From Planctomycetota bacterium (GTDB lineage Bacteria; Planctomycetota; UBA1135; GCA-002686595): a stretch of 9,334 nt of DNA. Both the position numbers and the translations under genes were made by a program. The notes beneath the pieces are model-generated. The model made no database searches and was not told the DNA's origin. It saw only the letters and a program-made list of their open reading frames with translations. Location of the stretch: the NCBI GenBank assembly GCA_004296785.1, contig SCVU01000557.1, positions 1-9,334 of the forward strand, read 5' to 3'. Positions 1 through 6,239 of the stretch are shown here, one piece after another (positions within the stretch are counted from its first letter, which is position 1; every line of letters begins with the position of its first letter).

Positions 1-593
1 GGCGCGATCTCCGCGCGCAGCGGGACGCCGTTGAACAGCGTGCGGAACCACGCGAGCGCGACGAACAGCGCGGCATAGCTCAGCGTCAGGTGCCAGACGC
101 GCGCGCGGATCACGACGAGCAGCCCGATGCTCCAGATCACGAGGATCGTCCACCACGTGTTGCCCCACTCGTGCGACAGCAGCGTCACCTGCTTCGGCGC
201 GAGCAACAGGAACATGCACATCGCGAAGTTGGTCGGGTTCCACAGGTGGTTCCCGCGCCACGTCACGACGTACTTCGAGAGGATGGCGATCAGCGCGCCG
301 CACCAGAACGGCCACCAGATCCCGGCGGCCGGTTTGAGCAGGATCACGACGCTGTTGCCGGCGATGTACGCCGACAAGAGGTTCGGGAAGCGGCCGCCGC
401 GCAGCCACATCGTCAGGAAGATCTCCGCGGCGAACGCAACCGACAGCGACAGCGCCCAGCGCTTGTAGTCGCCGAGGATCTGGAACTGCCACTGGCCGAT
501 CAGCAGCACGAGCGTCAGCAGGCTCGACGACAGGATGCGCGGATCGAGGCCCTTCTTGGCCGGGACGGCGACGGCGACGGCGGGGGCGTTCAC
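1..593 (-). CDS. RnfD/NqrB-like membrane protein, UnbU type (3' end outside window)
   Basis: Reading leftward from a GTG at 593, the frame stays open for 197 codons to the window edge, so the C-terminus is missing. After a short Ala/Val-rich tail comes LDPR (residues 16-19) and then a run of hydrophobic segments at about 21-40, 46-63, 73-88, 94-110, 120-132, 147-163 and 169-184. The stretch around residues 98-130 (a small-residue helix, then SKY, GNHLWNPTNFA) matches what I remember of the RnfD/NqrB family, including UnbU of enediyne clusters, where the motif resembles KxxxxxxGxHxFNPxNF. RnfD and NqrB are flavin-carrying membrane subunits of ion-pumping redox complexes; the flavin-attachment Thr would lie in the part not seen. 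The start is set by a GTGA overlap with the stop of the upstream UnbV gene, which implies translational coupling. The family call is fairly secure; the biochemical role is unknown. Confidence 0.75.
   Translation of the reverse strand, partial: MNAPAVAVAVPAKKGLDPRILSSSLLTLVLLIGQWQFQILGDYKRWALSLSVAFAAEIFLTMWLRGGRFPNLLSAYIAGNSVVILLKPAAGIWWPFWCGALIAILSKYVVTWRGNHLWNPTNFAMCMFLLLAPKQVTLLSHEWGNTWWTILVIWSIGLLVVIRARVWHLTLSYAALFVALAWFRTLFNGVPLRAEIA
590..593 (-). other. GTGA stop/start overlap (translational coupling)
   Basis: On the minus strand the four bases GTGA contain the GTG start of the UnbU-type gene (593-591) and the TGA stop of the UnbV gene (592-590). A purine-rich GAGG about ten bases upstream, inside the end of the UnbV gene, could serve as its ribosome site. 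This arrangement normally means that ribosomes finishing the first gene re-initiate on the second, giving matched output of the two proteins. Confidence 0.75.
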
Positions 594-2398
594 GGCTCGC
601 GCACCTCGTTCCACTGGCCGCGCTCGATCGAGAGACCGCTCTGCGCGACGCCCGACGGCCACACGACGTCGATCGACAGCGCGCCCGGCTCGGTGCCGAC
701 GCCGAAGTACACGCGCCGGTCGTTCTGGCTCGAGAAACCGGAGCCGCCGTCGACGACCTTGCGCTGCACGCGCTTGCCGAAGCGCAGCGTCACGTGCGCG
801 CCGATCGCGCTCGTGTTCGGCGCGCGCCCCGCGAGTCGGACGCCGGTCCAGCCGTTCGCGTTCTCGCCGACGTTCTTGTACGCGAGCAGCGGGCCGACCT
901 GATTCGCGACGAGCACGTCGAGCGCGCCGCGGTTCCACAAGTCGGCGACCGCGACGCCGCGGCCGTCGTACAGATCGGTCACGCCGGCCTTCGCGGCGAC
1001 GTCGAGCCACGACTGGCCGCGCAGGTTGCGCAGCACGCTCGAGCACTCGTATCCCGACAGGCTGCGATCCTCGATCGGCGGCCACGCGCGCGCATCTTGG
1101 AAGATGTCGCCGCTGCCCATCGCGACCTTGCCCATCTGGTACCAGTAGTCGCGCTCGCGGCTGGCGGAGATGAAGCCGTTCGCGACGAACAGGTCGGTCC
1201 AGCCGTCGCGGTCGAAGTCGCCGAACTGCGCGCCCCACGCCCAGCCGCAGTCGGCGAGCTGCCCGCCCTGCACGTCGCCGAGGTTCTCGAACTTGCCGTT
1301 CCGCGCGAGGTCGTTGCGGCGCAGGTTGTTCCCCTGGAACAGGTAGCCGTGCTTCGAGATGTTCGTCACGTAGGTGTCGAGCGCGCCGTCGTTCTGGAAG
1401 TCGCCAACCGCGACGCACATGCCGCTCTTGCTCGATTCCTTGAGCCCCGCGTCGAGCTGCTCGTGGAAGCGCTTGCCGCCGTCGTTGGCGAAGAACTCCT
1501 CGGGCCCGTAGTCGTTCGCGACGTACAGGTCGATCCAGCCGTCCGCGTCGAAGTCCGCGGCCGCGGAGCCGAGCGTCCAGCGCGTGACGGTCGGCCCGAG
1601 CAGCTCGGTCTTCTCCTCGAAGCGCAGTTCGCCGTCGTTGCGGAACAGGCGCTTCTTCCCGCCGTTCGTCGCGAACTCGAAGCTGTTCTGCCGGATGCGC
1701 GTCGTCTCGAGCTCGTACAGATTCACGTCGTCGGCGAAGTAGCCCGCCGTGAACAGATCGAGGAAGCCGTCGCGGTCGTAGTCGAGCCAGCACGCGGTGT
1801 TCGCGTTGATCCAGCGGCGCAGACCGCTCGCCGCGGTCGCATCGCTGAAGCGCAGCGCGCCGTCGCCGCCCGCGAGCTCGTTGCGGAACAACTGCGCGTA
1901 GCCCCACTTGTACACGTACGCGTCTTCGTCGCCGTCGCCGTCGAGGTCGGCCCACACCGAGCCCATCGACGCGCCGTCGCCGGCGCGATTGACGTCGGCG
2001 ATGCCGGCGGCGCGCGCGACGTTCTCGAAGCGGCCGTCGCGCAGGTTGCGGAACAGCGCGTTGTCCGAGCCGATCGCGCTGTTCGTCGCGTACACGTCGA
2101 CCCAGCCGTCGCCGTCGGCGTCGGTCACCGAGACCGCCGCGCCGACCGAGGCGACCTCGGGCATCAGGTGCGCGAGCTTCTCGTCGAGGCGCGGCGCCGT
2201 GTGCTGGAACACGAGTCCGGCGCTCGCGGAGACTTCCTCGAACGCGATGCCGGCGGCGCTCGACCCGGGCAGCGTGTCAGCGCTGCTCTCGACCGCGAGC
2301 GCGTGATCGCGCTGCGACCACACGTAGCCGAGCAGGCCGACGAACGTGGCCGAGGCCAGCACGCGCTTCCACGCGGCGATCGGCTGCGCGACGCCCAT
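590..2398 (-). CDS. FG-GAP/VCBS repeat protein with C-terminal ASPIC/UnbV domain (CRTAC1-like)
   Basis: A 602-residue protein, likely anchored or exported by an N-terminal hydrophobic segment (about residues 13-27) after a short KR-containing start; there is no lipobox Cys. It carries calcium-loop repeats of the FG-GAP/VCBS beta-propeller type at 93-101 (DADGDGWVD), 151-159, 206-214, 282-290, 333-341 and 394-402, plus a degenerate one at 486-494 that has lost its Asp ligands. Residues about 517-595 are an ASPIC/UnbV domain, with IGAHVTLRFG, GGSGFSSQND and VVWPSG as recognisable motifs. Such proteins are predicted to fold as periplasmic or extracellular propellers; the function of ASPIC/UnbV is not established. 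ATG at 2398 is preceded by a weak GGA and lies 35 bp after the S1 gene. The stop overlaps the UnbU-type gene by 4 bp, so the two products are probably made together. Confidence 0.93.
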   Translation of the reverse strand: MGVAQPIAAWKRVLASATFVGLLGYVWSQRDHALAVESSADTLPGSSAAGIAFEEVSASAGLVFQHTAPRLDEKLAHLMPEVASVGAAVSVTDADGDGWVDVYATNSAIGSDNALFRNLRDGRFENVARAAGIADVNRAGDGASMGSVWADLDGDGDEDAYVYKWGYAQLFRNELAGGDGALRFSDATAASGLRRWINANTACWLDYDRDGFLDLFTAGYFADDVNLYELETTRIRQNSFEFATNGGKKRLFRNDGELRFEEKTELLGPTVTRWTLGSAAADFDADGWIDLYVANDYGPEEFFANDGGKRFHEQLDAGLKESSKSGMCVAVGDFQNDGALDTYVTNISKHGYLFQGNNLRRNDLARNGKFENLGDVQGGQLADCGWAWGAQFGDFDRDGWTDLFVANGFISASRERDYWYQMGKVAMGSGDIFQDARAWPPIEDRSLSGYECSSVLRNLRGQSWLDVAAKAGVTDLYDGRGVAVADLWNRGALDVLVANQVGPLLAYKNVGENANGWTGVRLAGRAPNTSAIGAHVTLRFGKRVQRKVVDGGSGFSSQNDRRVYFGVGTEPGALSIDVVWPSGVAQSGLSIERGQWNEVREP

Positions 2399-2433
2399 GT
2401 TTCCAGAGTACCGAACTCAGCGCAGCGAACGCG

Positions 2434-3576
2434 CTAAGGCTTCCCCTTCAGCGCGTTCTGGAAAAGCTTGCCGAGGTTCGTGCCGACCGCGGGGCGATTC
2501 GCGCCCTGGTTCAACAGCTCGTTGATCGCGCCGGCGTCGGCCGCGTCCTCCGAGCCCAAGCGCGCGCCGCGGCTGTCGAGGCGCGACAGCGAGATGCGCC
2601 GCTGCGCCTTGTCGATCGACAGCACGCGCACCTCGATCGCCTCGGCGAGGTTGACGACGTCCTTCGCGTGCCGCACGCGCTGCTGCGTGCCGAGCTGCGA
2701 CACGTGCAGCAGTCCCTCGATGCCCGGCTCGAGCTCGACGAACGCGCCGAACTCCATCAGCCGCACGACGCGTCCCTTGAACACGCCCTCGACCGGGAAG
2801 CGCTGGTCGACGGTGCTCCACGGATCTTCCTGCAGGTGTTTCATCCCCAGGCCGATCCGCTTGCCGCCTTCTTTGATCTCGAGGATCTGCACCTCGATCT
2901 CCTGGCCGGGCGACACGAGGTCGCTCGCCTTCTCGACGCGGCGCCACGCCATGTTCGACACGTGCAGCAGGCCTTCGAGCCCGCCGCCGATGTCGACGAA
3001 CGCGCCGAAGCTCTCGACGCGCGTGACCTTGCCGCGCACCTTCTGACCCGAGTGCAGCGAGCCGAGCTTGTCGGTGCGCTCGACCACTTGCTCCTTCTCG
3101 AGCGCCGCGCGGCGCGAGAGCACGACGCGCTTCTTCGCGGGATCCGCCTCGGTCACGACGCACGTCACGGTTTGCCCGATGAACTGCGCGAGGTCCTCGA
3201 CGCGCTTCGTGTCGACCTGCGAGGCCGGCAGGAACGCGCTCGTCTGGCCGACCTTGCACTCGAGGCCGCCGGTGTTCTGCCCGGTGACCTTCGCCTTGAC
3301 CAGCGCGCCGACGACGACGTCGAGCCCGGCCGCGAGATCGGCGCGGTTCTTCAGCGACAGGAGCCACAGCCCCTCCTCGGCGCCCTTCAGCAGGAACTCG
3401 TGCTCCTGGCCGACCTCGGGCGGCACGGGGAACTCGTGCGGCGCGATCACGCCCTGCATGCGCGGGCCGAGCTCGACGATCACGTCGTCGCCGTGGACGC
3501 CGACGATGGTGCCCTTGAAGACGCGGGGTTCGGGACGCTGACCGCCTTGACGGCGGTTCGAAGACGAATCGGACAT
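2434..3576 (-). CDS. S1 RNA-binding domain protein (four S1 domains, RpsA-like)
   Basis: A 380-residue protein built of four S1 (OB-fold) RNA-binding domains: a divergent one at about 18-76, then 87-156, 176-245 and 261-332, followed by a 48-residue tail ending in a basic KxxxNALKGK segment. Domains 3 and 4 are canonical (ESFGAFVDIGGGLEGLLHVS at 188-207; MEFGAFVELEPGIEGLLHVS at 274-293), and the DPW after domain 3 (251-253) and the LPxSxVDxxRVxDL-type stretch of domain 2 (116-129) resemble ribosomal protein S1. The order fits RpsA domains 1 to 4, without the last two domains of the six-domain E. coli protein, so it resembles the shorter S1 of Firmicutes. It may be the S1 of this organism or an accessory paralogue; a single window cannot decide. 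ATG at 3576 is chosen because domain 1 begins soon after it. The bases before it are pyrimidine-rich with no Shine-Dalgarno site. It lies 38 bp after the acyltransferase stop. Confidence 0.9.
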   Translation of the reverse strand: MSDSSSNRRQGGQRPEPRVFKGTIVGVHGDDVIVELGPRMQGVIAPHEFPVPPEVGQEHEFLLKGAEEGLWLLSLKNRADLAAGLDVVVGALVKAKVTGQNTGGLECKVGQTSAFLPASQVDTKRVEDLAQFIGQTVTCVVTEADPAKKRVVLSRRAALEKEQVVERTDKLGSLHSGQKVRGKVTRVESFGAFVDIGGGLEGLLHVSNMAWRRVEKASDLVSPGQEIEVQILEIKEGGKRIGLGMKHLQEDPWSTVDQRFPVEGVFKGRVVRLMEFGAFVELEPGIEGLLHVSQLGTQQRVRHAKDVVNLAEAIEVRVLSIDKAQRRISLSRLDSRGARLGSEDAADAGAINELLNQGANRPAVGTNLGKLFQNALKGKP

Positions 3577-3614
3577 GGATGGAGAAAGGGGCCGCGATGC
3601 CGGTGCGCAGCCCC

Positions 3615-4694
3615 TCAGTCTAACCGCGGCGAGGGTGCGGCGCGGAAGCGCGCCTGCAACGCGAGCAGCGGACGCTCGATGAACGCGTACGACGCCGCCG
3701 CGACCGCGAGCGAAACGGCGACCGCCGCCGCGATCGCGCCGAGCGAGCCCGGCTGGTCGCCGCGGTGCTGCACGAGCCCGAACGCGTGGAAGATCGGCAG
3801 GTGGTACAGGTACAGCCCGTACGAGATGCGGCCGATCCAGCAGAGCGGTGCGGCGGACAGGACGGCCGCGCCGGGTCCGTCGGTCGCGCACAGCAGCGCG
3901 CCGGTCGAGAACGACGCGTAGCCGACGAGGTCGACGACGGGTGCGCCCGGCAGCGCGAAGGCGCGGTTGACCAGTAGCAGCGCCGCGCTCGCCGCGACCG
4001 CGAGCGGCGCGAGCCAGCGCGCGCGCGCGAGCCGCTCGCGGATCGCCGGCTCGTGCAGCGCGACGAGCGCTCCCGCGAGCAGCGAGGTCGCGCGCGTCGT
4101 GCTCGACTCGTGGATCCAACGCCGCGCGAGCTCGGGATGCACGTGCGCTGGGAACAACAGCGGCAGCACCGCGGTGGCGAGCGCCAGCGCGAGCAGCACG
4201 AGCGTCGCGCGTGACAGCTTGCGCCGGTCGCGGAACGCGTACACGACGAGCGGCCAGACGAGATAGAAGTGCTCCTCGATCGCCAGCGACCACGTGTGGC
4301 GCAGCGAGCTCGCGTCGTCCGGCGCGACGAGGAAGCGGAAGTTGCCGAGATACGCCGCGCACCACGGCCACTCGGGCCCGCGCTCGACGAACCACAGCAC
4401 CGCGAGCAGCAGGTAGTAGATCGGGAAGATGCGCAGGAAGCGCCGCGCCCAGAACCAGCGCAGCGGCGAGCCGGCATCGCGATCGGCGACGAGGATTCGC
4501 GTGATCAGGAACCCCGACAGCACGAAGAAGATGTCGACGCCGAGGTAGCCGGGCCGCACGAGTCCCTTCGCGACTTCGTGGTGCACGCCGAAGCTGCCGA
4601 CCGGCACGTGCGTCCACAGCACGAGCAACACGGCCAGCGCGCGCAAGCCGTCGAGCGCGGGGACGTACGAACGGCGAGCCGCGGCGGGGGGCAT
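3615..4694 (-). CDS. Acyltransferase 3 (OafA/YrhL-type) integral membrane protein
   Basis: A 359-residue polytopic membrane protein of the acyltransferase-3 family, which moves acyl groups (often acetyl) across the inner membrane onto surface polysaccharides, lipids or other envelope acceptors. Signature elements are present in order: DGLRALAV (15-22) with R18, H29 in WTHVP, GVDIFFVLSGFLIT (52-65), RRFLRIFPIYYLL (84-96), HTWSLAIEEHFYLVWPL (133-149), SYGLYLYHLPI (291-301) and IERPLL (339-344). R18 and H29 have the same 11-residue spacing as the functionally important Arg and His in TM1 of Salmonella OafA. There is no fused SGNH domain, so this is the short form, sometimes paired with a separate SGNH protein. 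ATG at 4694 lies at the edge of the divergent promoter region. It appears to be the first gene of a four-gene leftward run. Acceptor and acyl donor cannot be told from sequence. Confidence 0.93.
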   Translation of the reverse strand: MPPAAARRSYVPALDGLRALAVLLVLWTHVPVGSFGVHHEVAKGLVRPGYLGVDIFFVLSGFLITRILVADRDAGSPLRWFWARRFLRIFPIYYLLLAVLWFVERGPEWPWCAAYLGNFRFLVAPDDASSLRHTWSLAIEEHFYLVWPLVVYAFRDRRKLSRATLVLLALALATAVLPLLFPAHVHPELARRWIHESSTTRATSLLAGALVALHEPAIRERLARARWLAPLAVAASAALLLVNRAFALPGAPVVDLVGYASFSTGALLCATDGPGAAVLSAAPLCWIGRISYGLYLYHLPIFHAFGLVQHRGDQPGSLGAIAAAVAVSLAVAAASYAFIERPLLALQARFRAAPSPRLD

Positions 4695-4708
4695 GCTGGC
4701 GAGCGCGG

Positions 4709-4714
4709 AGTATA
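4709..4714 (-). promoter_or_regulatory. Candidate -10 box for the acyltransferase-led gene run
   Basis: Read on the minus strand this is TATACT, one mismatch from the TATAAT consensus, in sequence that is otherwise almost entirely G and C. The acyltransferase ATG begins 14 bases further on, so transcription would start about 8 bases before the ATG, leaving almost no leader and no Shine-Dalgarno site. No convincing -35 hexamer is seen; that position falls in the neighbouring palindrome and its flank. Confidence 0.4.
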
Positions 4715-4717
4715 GAG

Positions 4718-4733
4718 GCGCCGCGCGCGGCGC
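4718..4733. promoter_or_regulatory. Perfect 16-bp palindrome in divergent promoter region (possible operator)
   Basis: The 16 bases GCGCCGCGCGCGGCGC are a perfect inverted repeat with no spacer. Its centre (4725.5) is exactly 14 bp from the centres of both candidate -10 boxes (4709-4714 on minus, 4737-4742 on plus), so it covers the space where both -35 regions would lie. A dimeric regulator bound here could control both directions. The alternating G/C composition makes palindromes likelier by chance, so the symmetry of placement is the main support. Confidence 0.35.
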
Positions 4734-4736
4734 TCG

Positions 4737-4742
4737 TAGAAT
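4737..4742 (+). promoter_or_regulatory. Candidate -10 box for the GT-C-like membrane protein gene
   Basis: TAGAAT, one mismatch from TATAAT, stands out from the GC-rich surroundings. It ends 9 bases before the TTG start at 4752, so a transcript starting at the usual distance would be leaderless or nearly so. There is no recognisable -35 hexamer and no Shine-Dalgarno sequence between it and the start. Confidence 0.35.
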
Positions 4743-4751
4743 CCGCTCTCG

Positions 4752-6185
4752 TTGAGCGCAGCACCGAACTCGAGCCGGCACTTCGCGCGCGGTGCCGACG
4801 TCGTCGCCGCGCTCGCGCTGGGAGCCTGCGCGTTCGCGCTGTACGCGCTGAGCTTCCAGCACGCGTACTGGAGCGACGGCCGCCTGCTGATGGCGTGGGT
4901 CGACGCGGGCGTCCAGCGCCACTACCACGTCGGCTACCTGCCGCTCGCGCACCTGTTCGCGCGCGTGCTCGAGCCGCTGTCCGGCGGCGACGTCGAGCGA
5001 CCGCTGTTGTGGTTGTCGGCCTCGTGCACCGCGCTCGCGGTCGCGTGGACGTACCTCGCGGCGCGCGAGCTCGGCGTCGGCGCGCTCGCGGCCGGGCTGT
5101 GCGCCGGCGCGCTCGCGACCGCGCCGGGCACGTGGTTCTACGCGACGTGCGTCGAGCTGCACGCGCCGCACCTCGCGGTCGCGGCGGCCGCGACGTGGTG
5201 GTGCGCGCGCGCGCTCCAACGCGAGCGCGAAGGCGCGCTCGTTCCTGCGCTGTGGTTCCTCGCGCTGTTCGCGACGCACATCGGCGGTGCGTTGTGGCTA
5301 CCGGCGCTGTGCGCAGTCGCGCTGCGCCGCGAGGGCCGTTTCGGATGGCCGCGCGACGCCTGGCTCGCGCTCGTCGCGGGCCTTGCGTTCCTCGCGGCTT
5401 GGTACGCGTGGACGCGCGAGTTGCCGAGCGGACGTTTGTTCGCCGCGCAAGCGGTGATGGGCGCGGTGGAGGCATGGCGTCCCGCCGCGCTGTGGACCGA
5501 GTGGCTGGAGCCGGCATGTCTGCTCGCGACGCTCGGACTCGCGGGGTTCGTCGCCTGCGCGACACCGCGCTGGCGCGCGTTCGCGCTGTGGCTCGTCGTG
5601 CCGTACCTCGCGATCGTTCCGGGTTTCGCGTACGAGGAGCGCGGCGCGTACTTCGCCGGCACGTGGCCGGCGCTCGCGTGTGGCGTCGGGCTCGCCCTCG
5701 ACCGCGCGCTCGCGTCGCGCTCGGTCGCCGTGCGCGGCAGCACGCTCCTGCTCGCGCTCCTCGCGCTGTTCGCGCAGGCGCGCGCCGCGCGTGACTACGT
5801 CGATGCTTGGGAGCGCGACTACCGCGGCCACGAGTGGGTCGAGCCGCTGCGGCGCGAACTCGGCAACCAGGGCTGCGTGCTCGTGCTCGACGCGTGGGAA
5901 CGCGAGGCGGTGCGCAAGCACTCGCGCCTGGACGCGATCGCGCTGCGCGACGAGGGCCGCGTCGCGCAGGCGGCCGGCCTGTCGGTCGACGCGGTGGCCG
6001 GGATGTTCGACCTCGCGTTCGGATCCGGCGGCGCGGTCGCGGTCGCGGCGAGCGTCGTCGACAGCTCCGAGGGCGCCGCGCTCGTGCCGGCGCTCGCGCA
6101 GCGCTACGGCGCGCTGCGCGAGGGCGCGCACGCGGCCTACCGTGTCGTGCCGCGGCCCGCCGCGCCGCCGCGGCCCGGGCCTTAG
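4752..6185 (+). CDS. Polytopic membrane protein, GT-C/DUF2723 glycosyltransferase-like
   Basis: A 477-residue protein with about nine or ten hydrophobic segments between residues 16 and 345 and a soluble C-terminal part of about 130 residues. Two stretches recall DUF2723/TMEM260-type GT-C glycosyltransferases: an acidic first loop followed by HxxGYxPLAHLFAR (residues 58-71, compare HPPGYPLYxLLxRL) and APGTWFYATCVELHA (124-138, compare FWxxAxxxEVYAL). Such enzymes transfer sugars from lipid-phosphate donors on the outer face of the membrane; whether this one is active is unclear, as the first loop has SDG (41-43) rather than a clean GDSGE. The TTG at 4752 is chosen because the next in-frame ATG (residue 47) would delete the first membrane segment and the acidic loop. 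It is divergent from the acyltransferase, with a shared promoter region. It could also be a membrane protein of another family. Confidence 0.6.
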   Translation: MSAAPNSSRHFARGADVVAALALGACAFALYALSFQHAYWSDGRLLMAWVDAGVQRHYHVGYLPLAHLFARVLEPLSGGDVERPLLWLSASCTALAVAWTYLAARELGVGALAAGLCAGALATAPGTWFYATCVELHAPHLAVAAAATWWCARALQREREGALVPALWFLALFATHIGGALWLPALCAVALRREGRFGWPRDAWLALVAGLAFLAAWYAWTRELPSGRLFAAQAVMGAVEAWRPAALWTEWLEPACLLATLGLAGFVACATPRWRAFALWLVVPYLAIVPGFAYEERGAYFAGTWPALACGVGLALDRALASRSVAVRGSTLLLALLALFAQARAARDYVDAWERDYRGHEWVEPLRRELGNQGCVLVLDAWEREAVRKHSRLDAIALRDEGRVAQAAGLSVDAVAGMFDLAFGSGGAVAVAASVVDSSEGAALVPALAQRYGALREGAHAAYRVVPRPAAPPRPGP

Positions 6186-6227
6186 TTTTCGGCCGATTCA
6201 GCCGATAGCGGCGCGGTTCCCCCGTCC

Positions 6228-6231
6228 GGAG
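6228..6231 (+). promoter_or_regulatory. Ribosome binding site of the sulfotransferase gene
   Basis: GGAG sits 8 bases before the ATG at 6240. It is the clearest Shine-Dalgarno match in the window and supports that start. The 54 bases between the previous stop and this ATG contain no obvious promoter, so the gene may be co-transcribed with the membrane protein upstream. Confidence 0.55.
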
Positions 6232-6239
6232 ATCCGCGC

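Noticed and set aside
565..582. Three copies of the hexamer ACGGCG near the start of the UnbU-type gene
   Set aside because: It encodes Ala-Val repeats in frame. Six-base changes would not shift the frame and three copies are too few to suggest a phase-variable tract.
2403..2418. A near-repeat GAGTTCGGT(A/G)CT on the minus strand, found both before the UnbV gene and near 4762-4773
   Set aside because: Eleven of twelve matching bases is expected many times by chance in a window this size, and the second copy lies inside the first codons of the plus-strand gene.
2419..2435. Small hairpin (AGCGC/GCGCT, 7-base loop) between the S1 and UnbV genes
   Set aside because: A five-base GC stem with no T-run is expected by chance here and would not end transcription within what looks like one operon.
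794..2437. A 547-codon open frame on the plus strand across the UnbV-type gene, and similar long frames opposite or beside other genes
   Set aside because: They are by-products of extreme GC at third codon positions. Their translations are Arg/Ala/Val-rich with no domain, while the opposite frames carry clear families.
1..3576. An enediyne or other natural-product gene cluster
   Set aside because: Only UnbV- and UnbU-like genes are present. There is no polyketide synthase, thioesterase or UnbL, and these two families also occur outside such clusters.
6189..6205. Hairpin TCGGC/GCCGA after the stop of the GT-C-like gene as a terminator
   Set aside because: The stem is only five bases, the T-run precedes rather than follows it on the plus strand, and no gene on the minus strand ends there.
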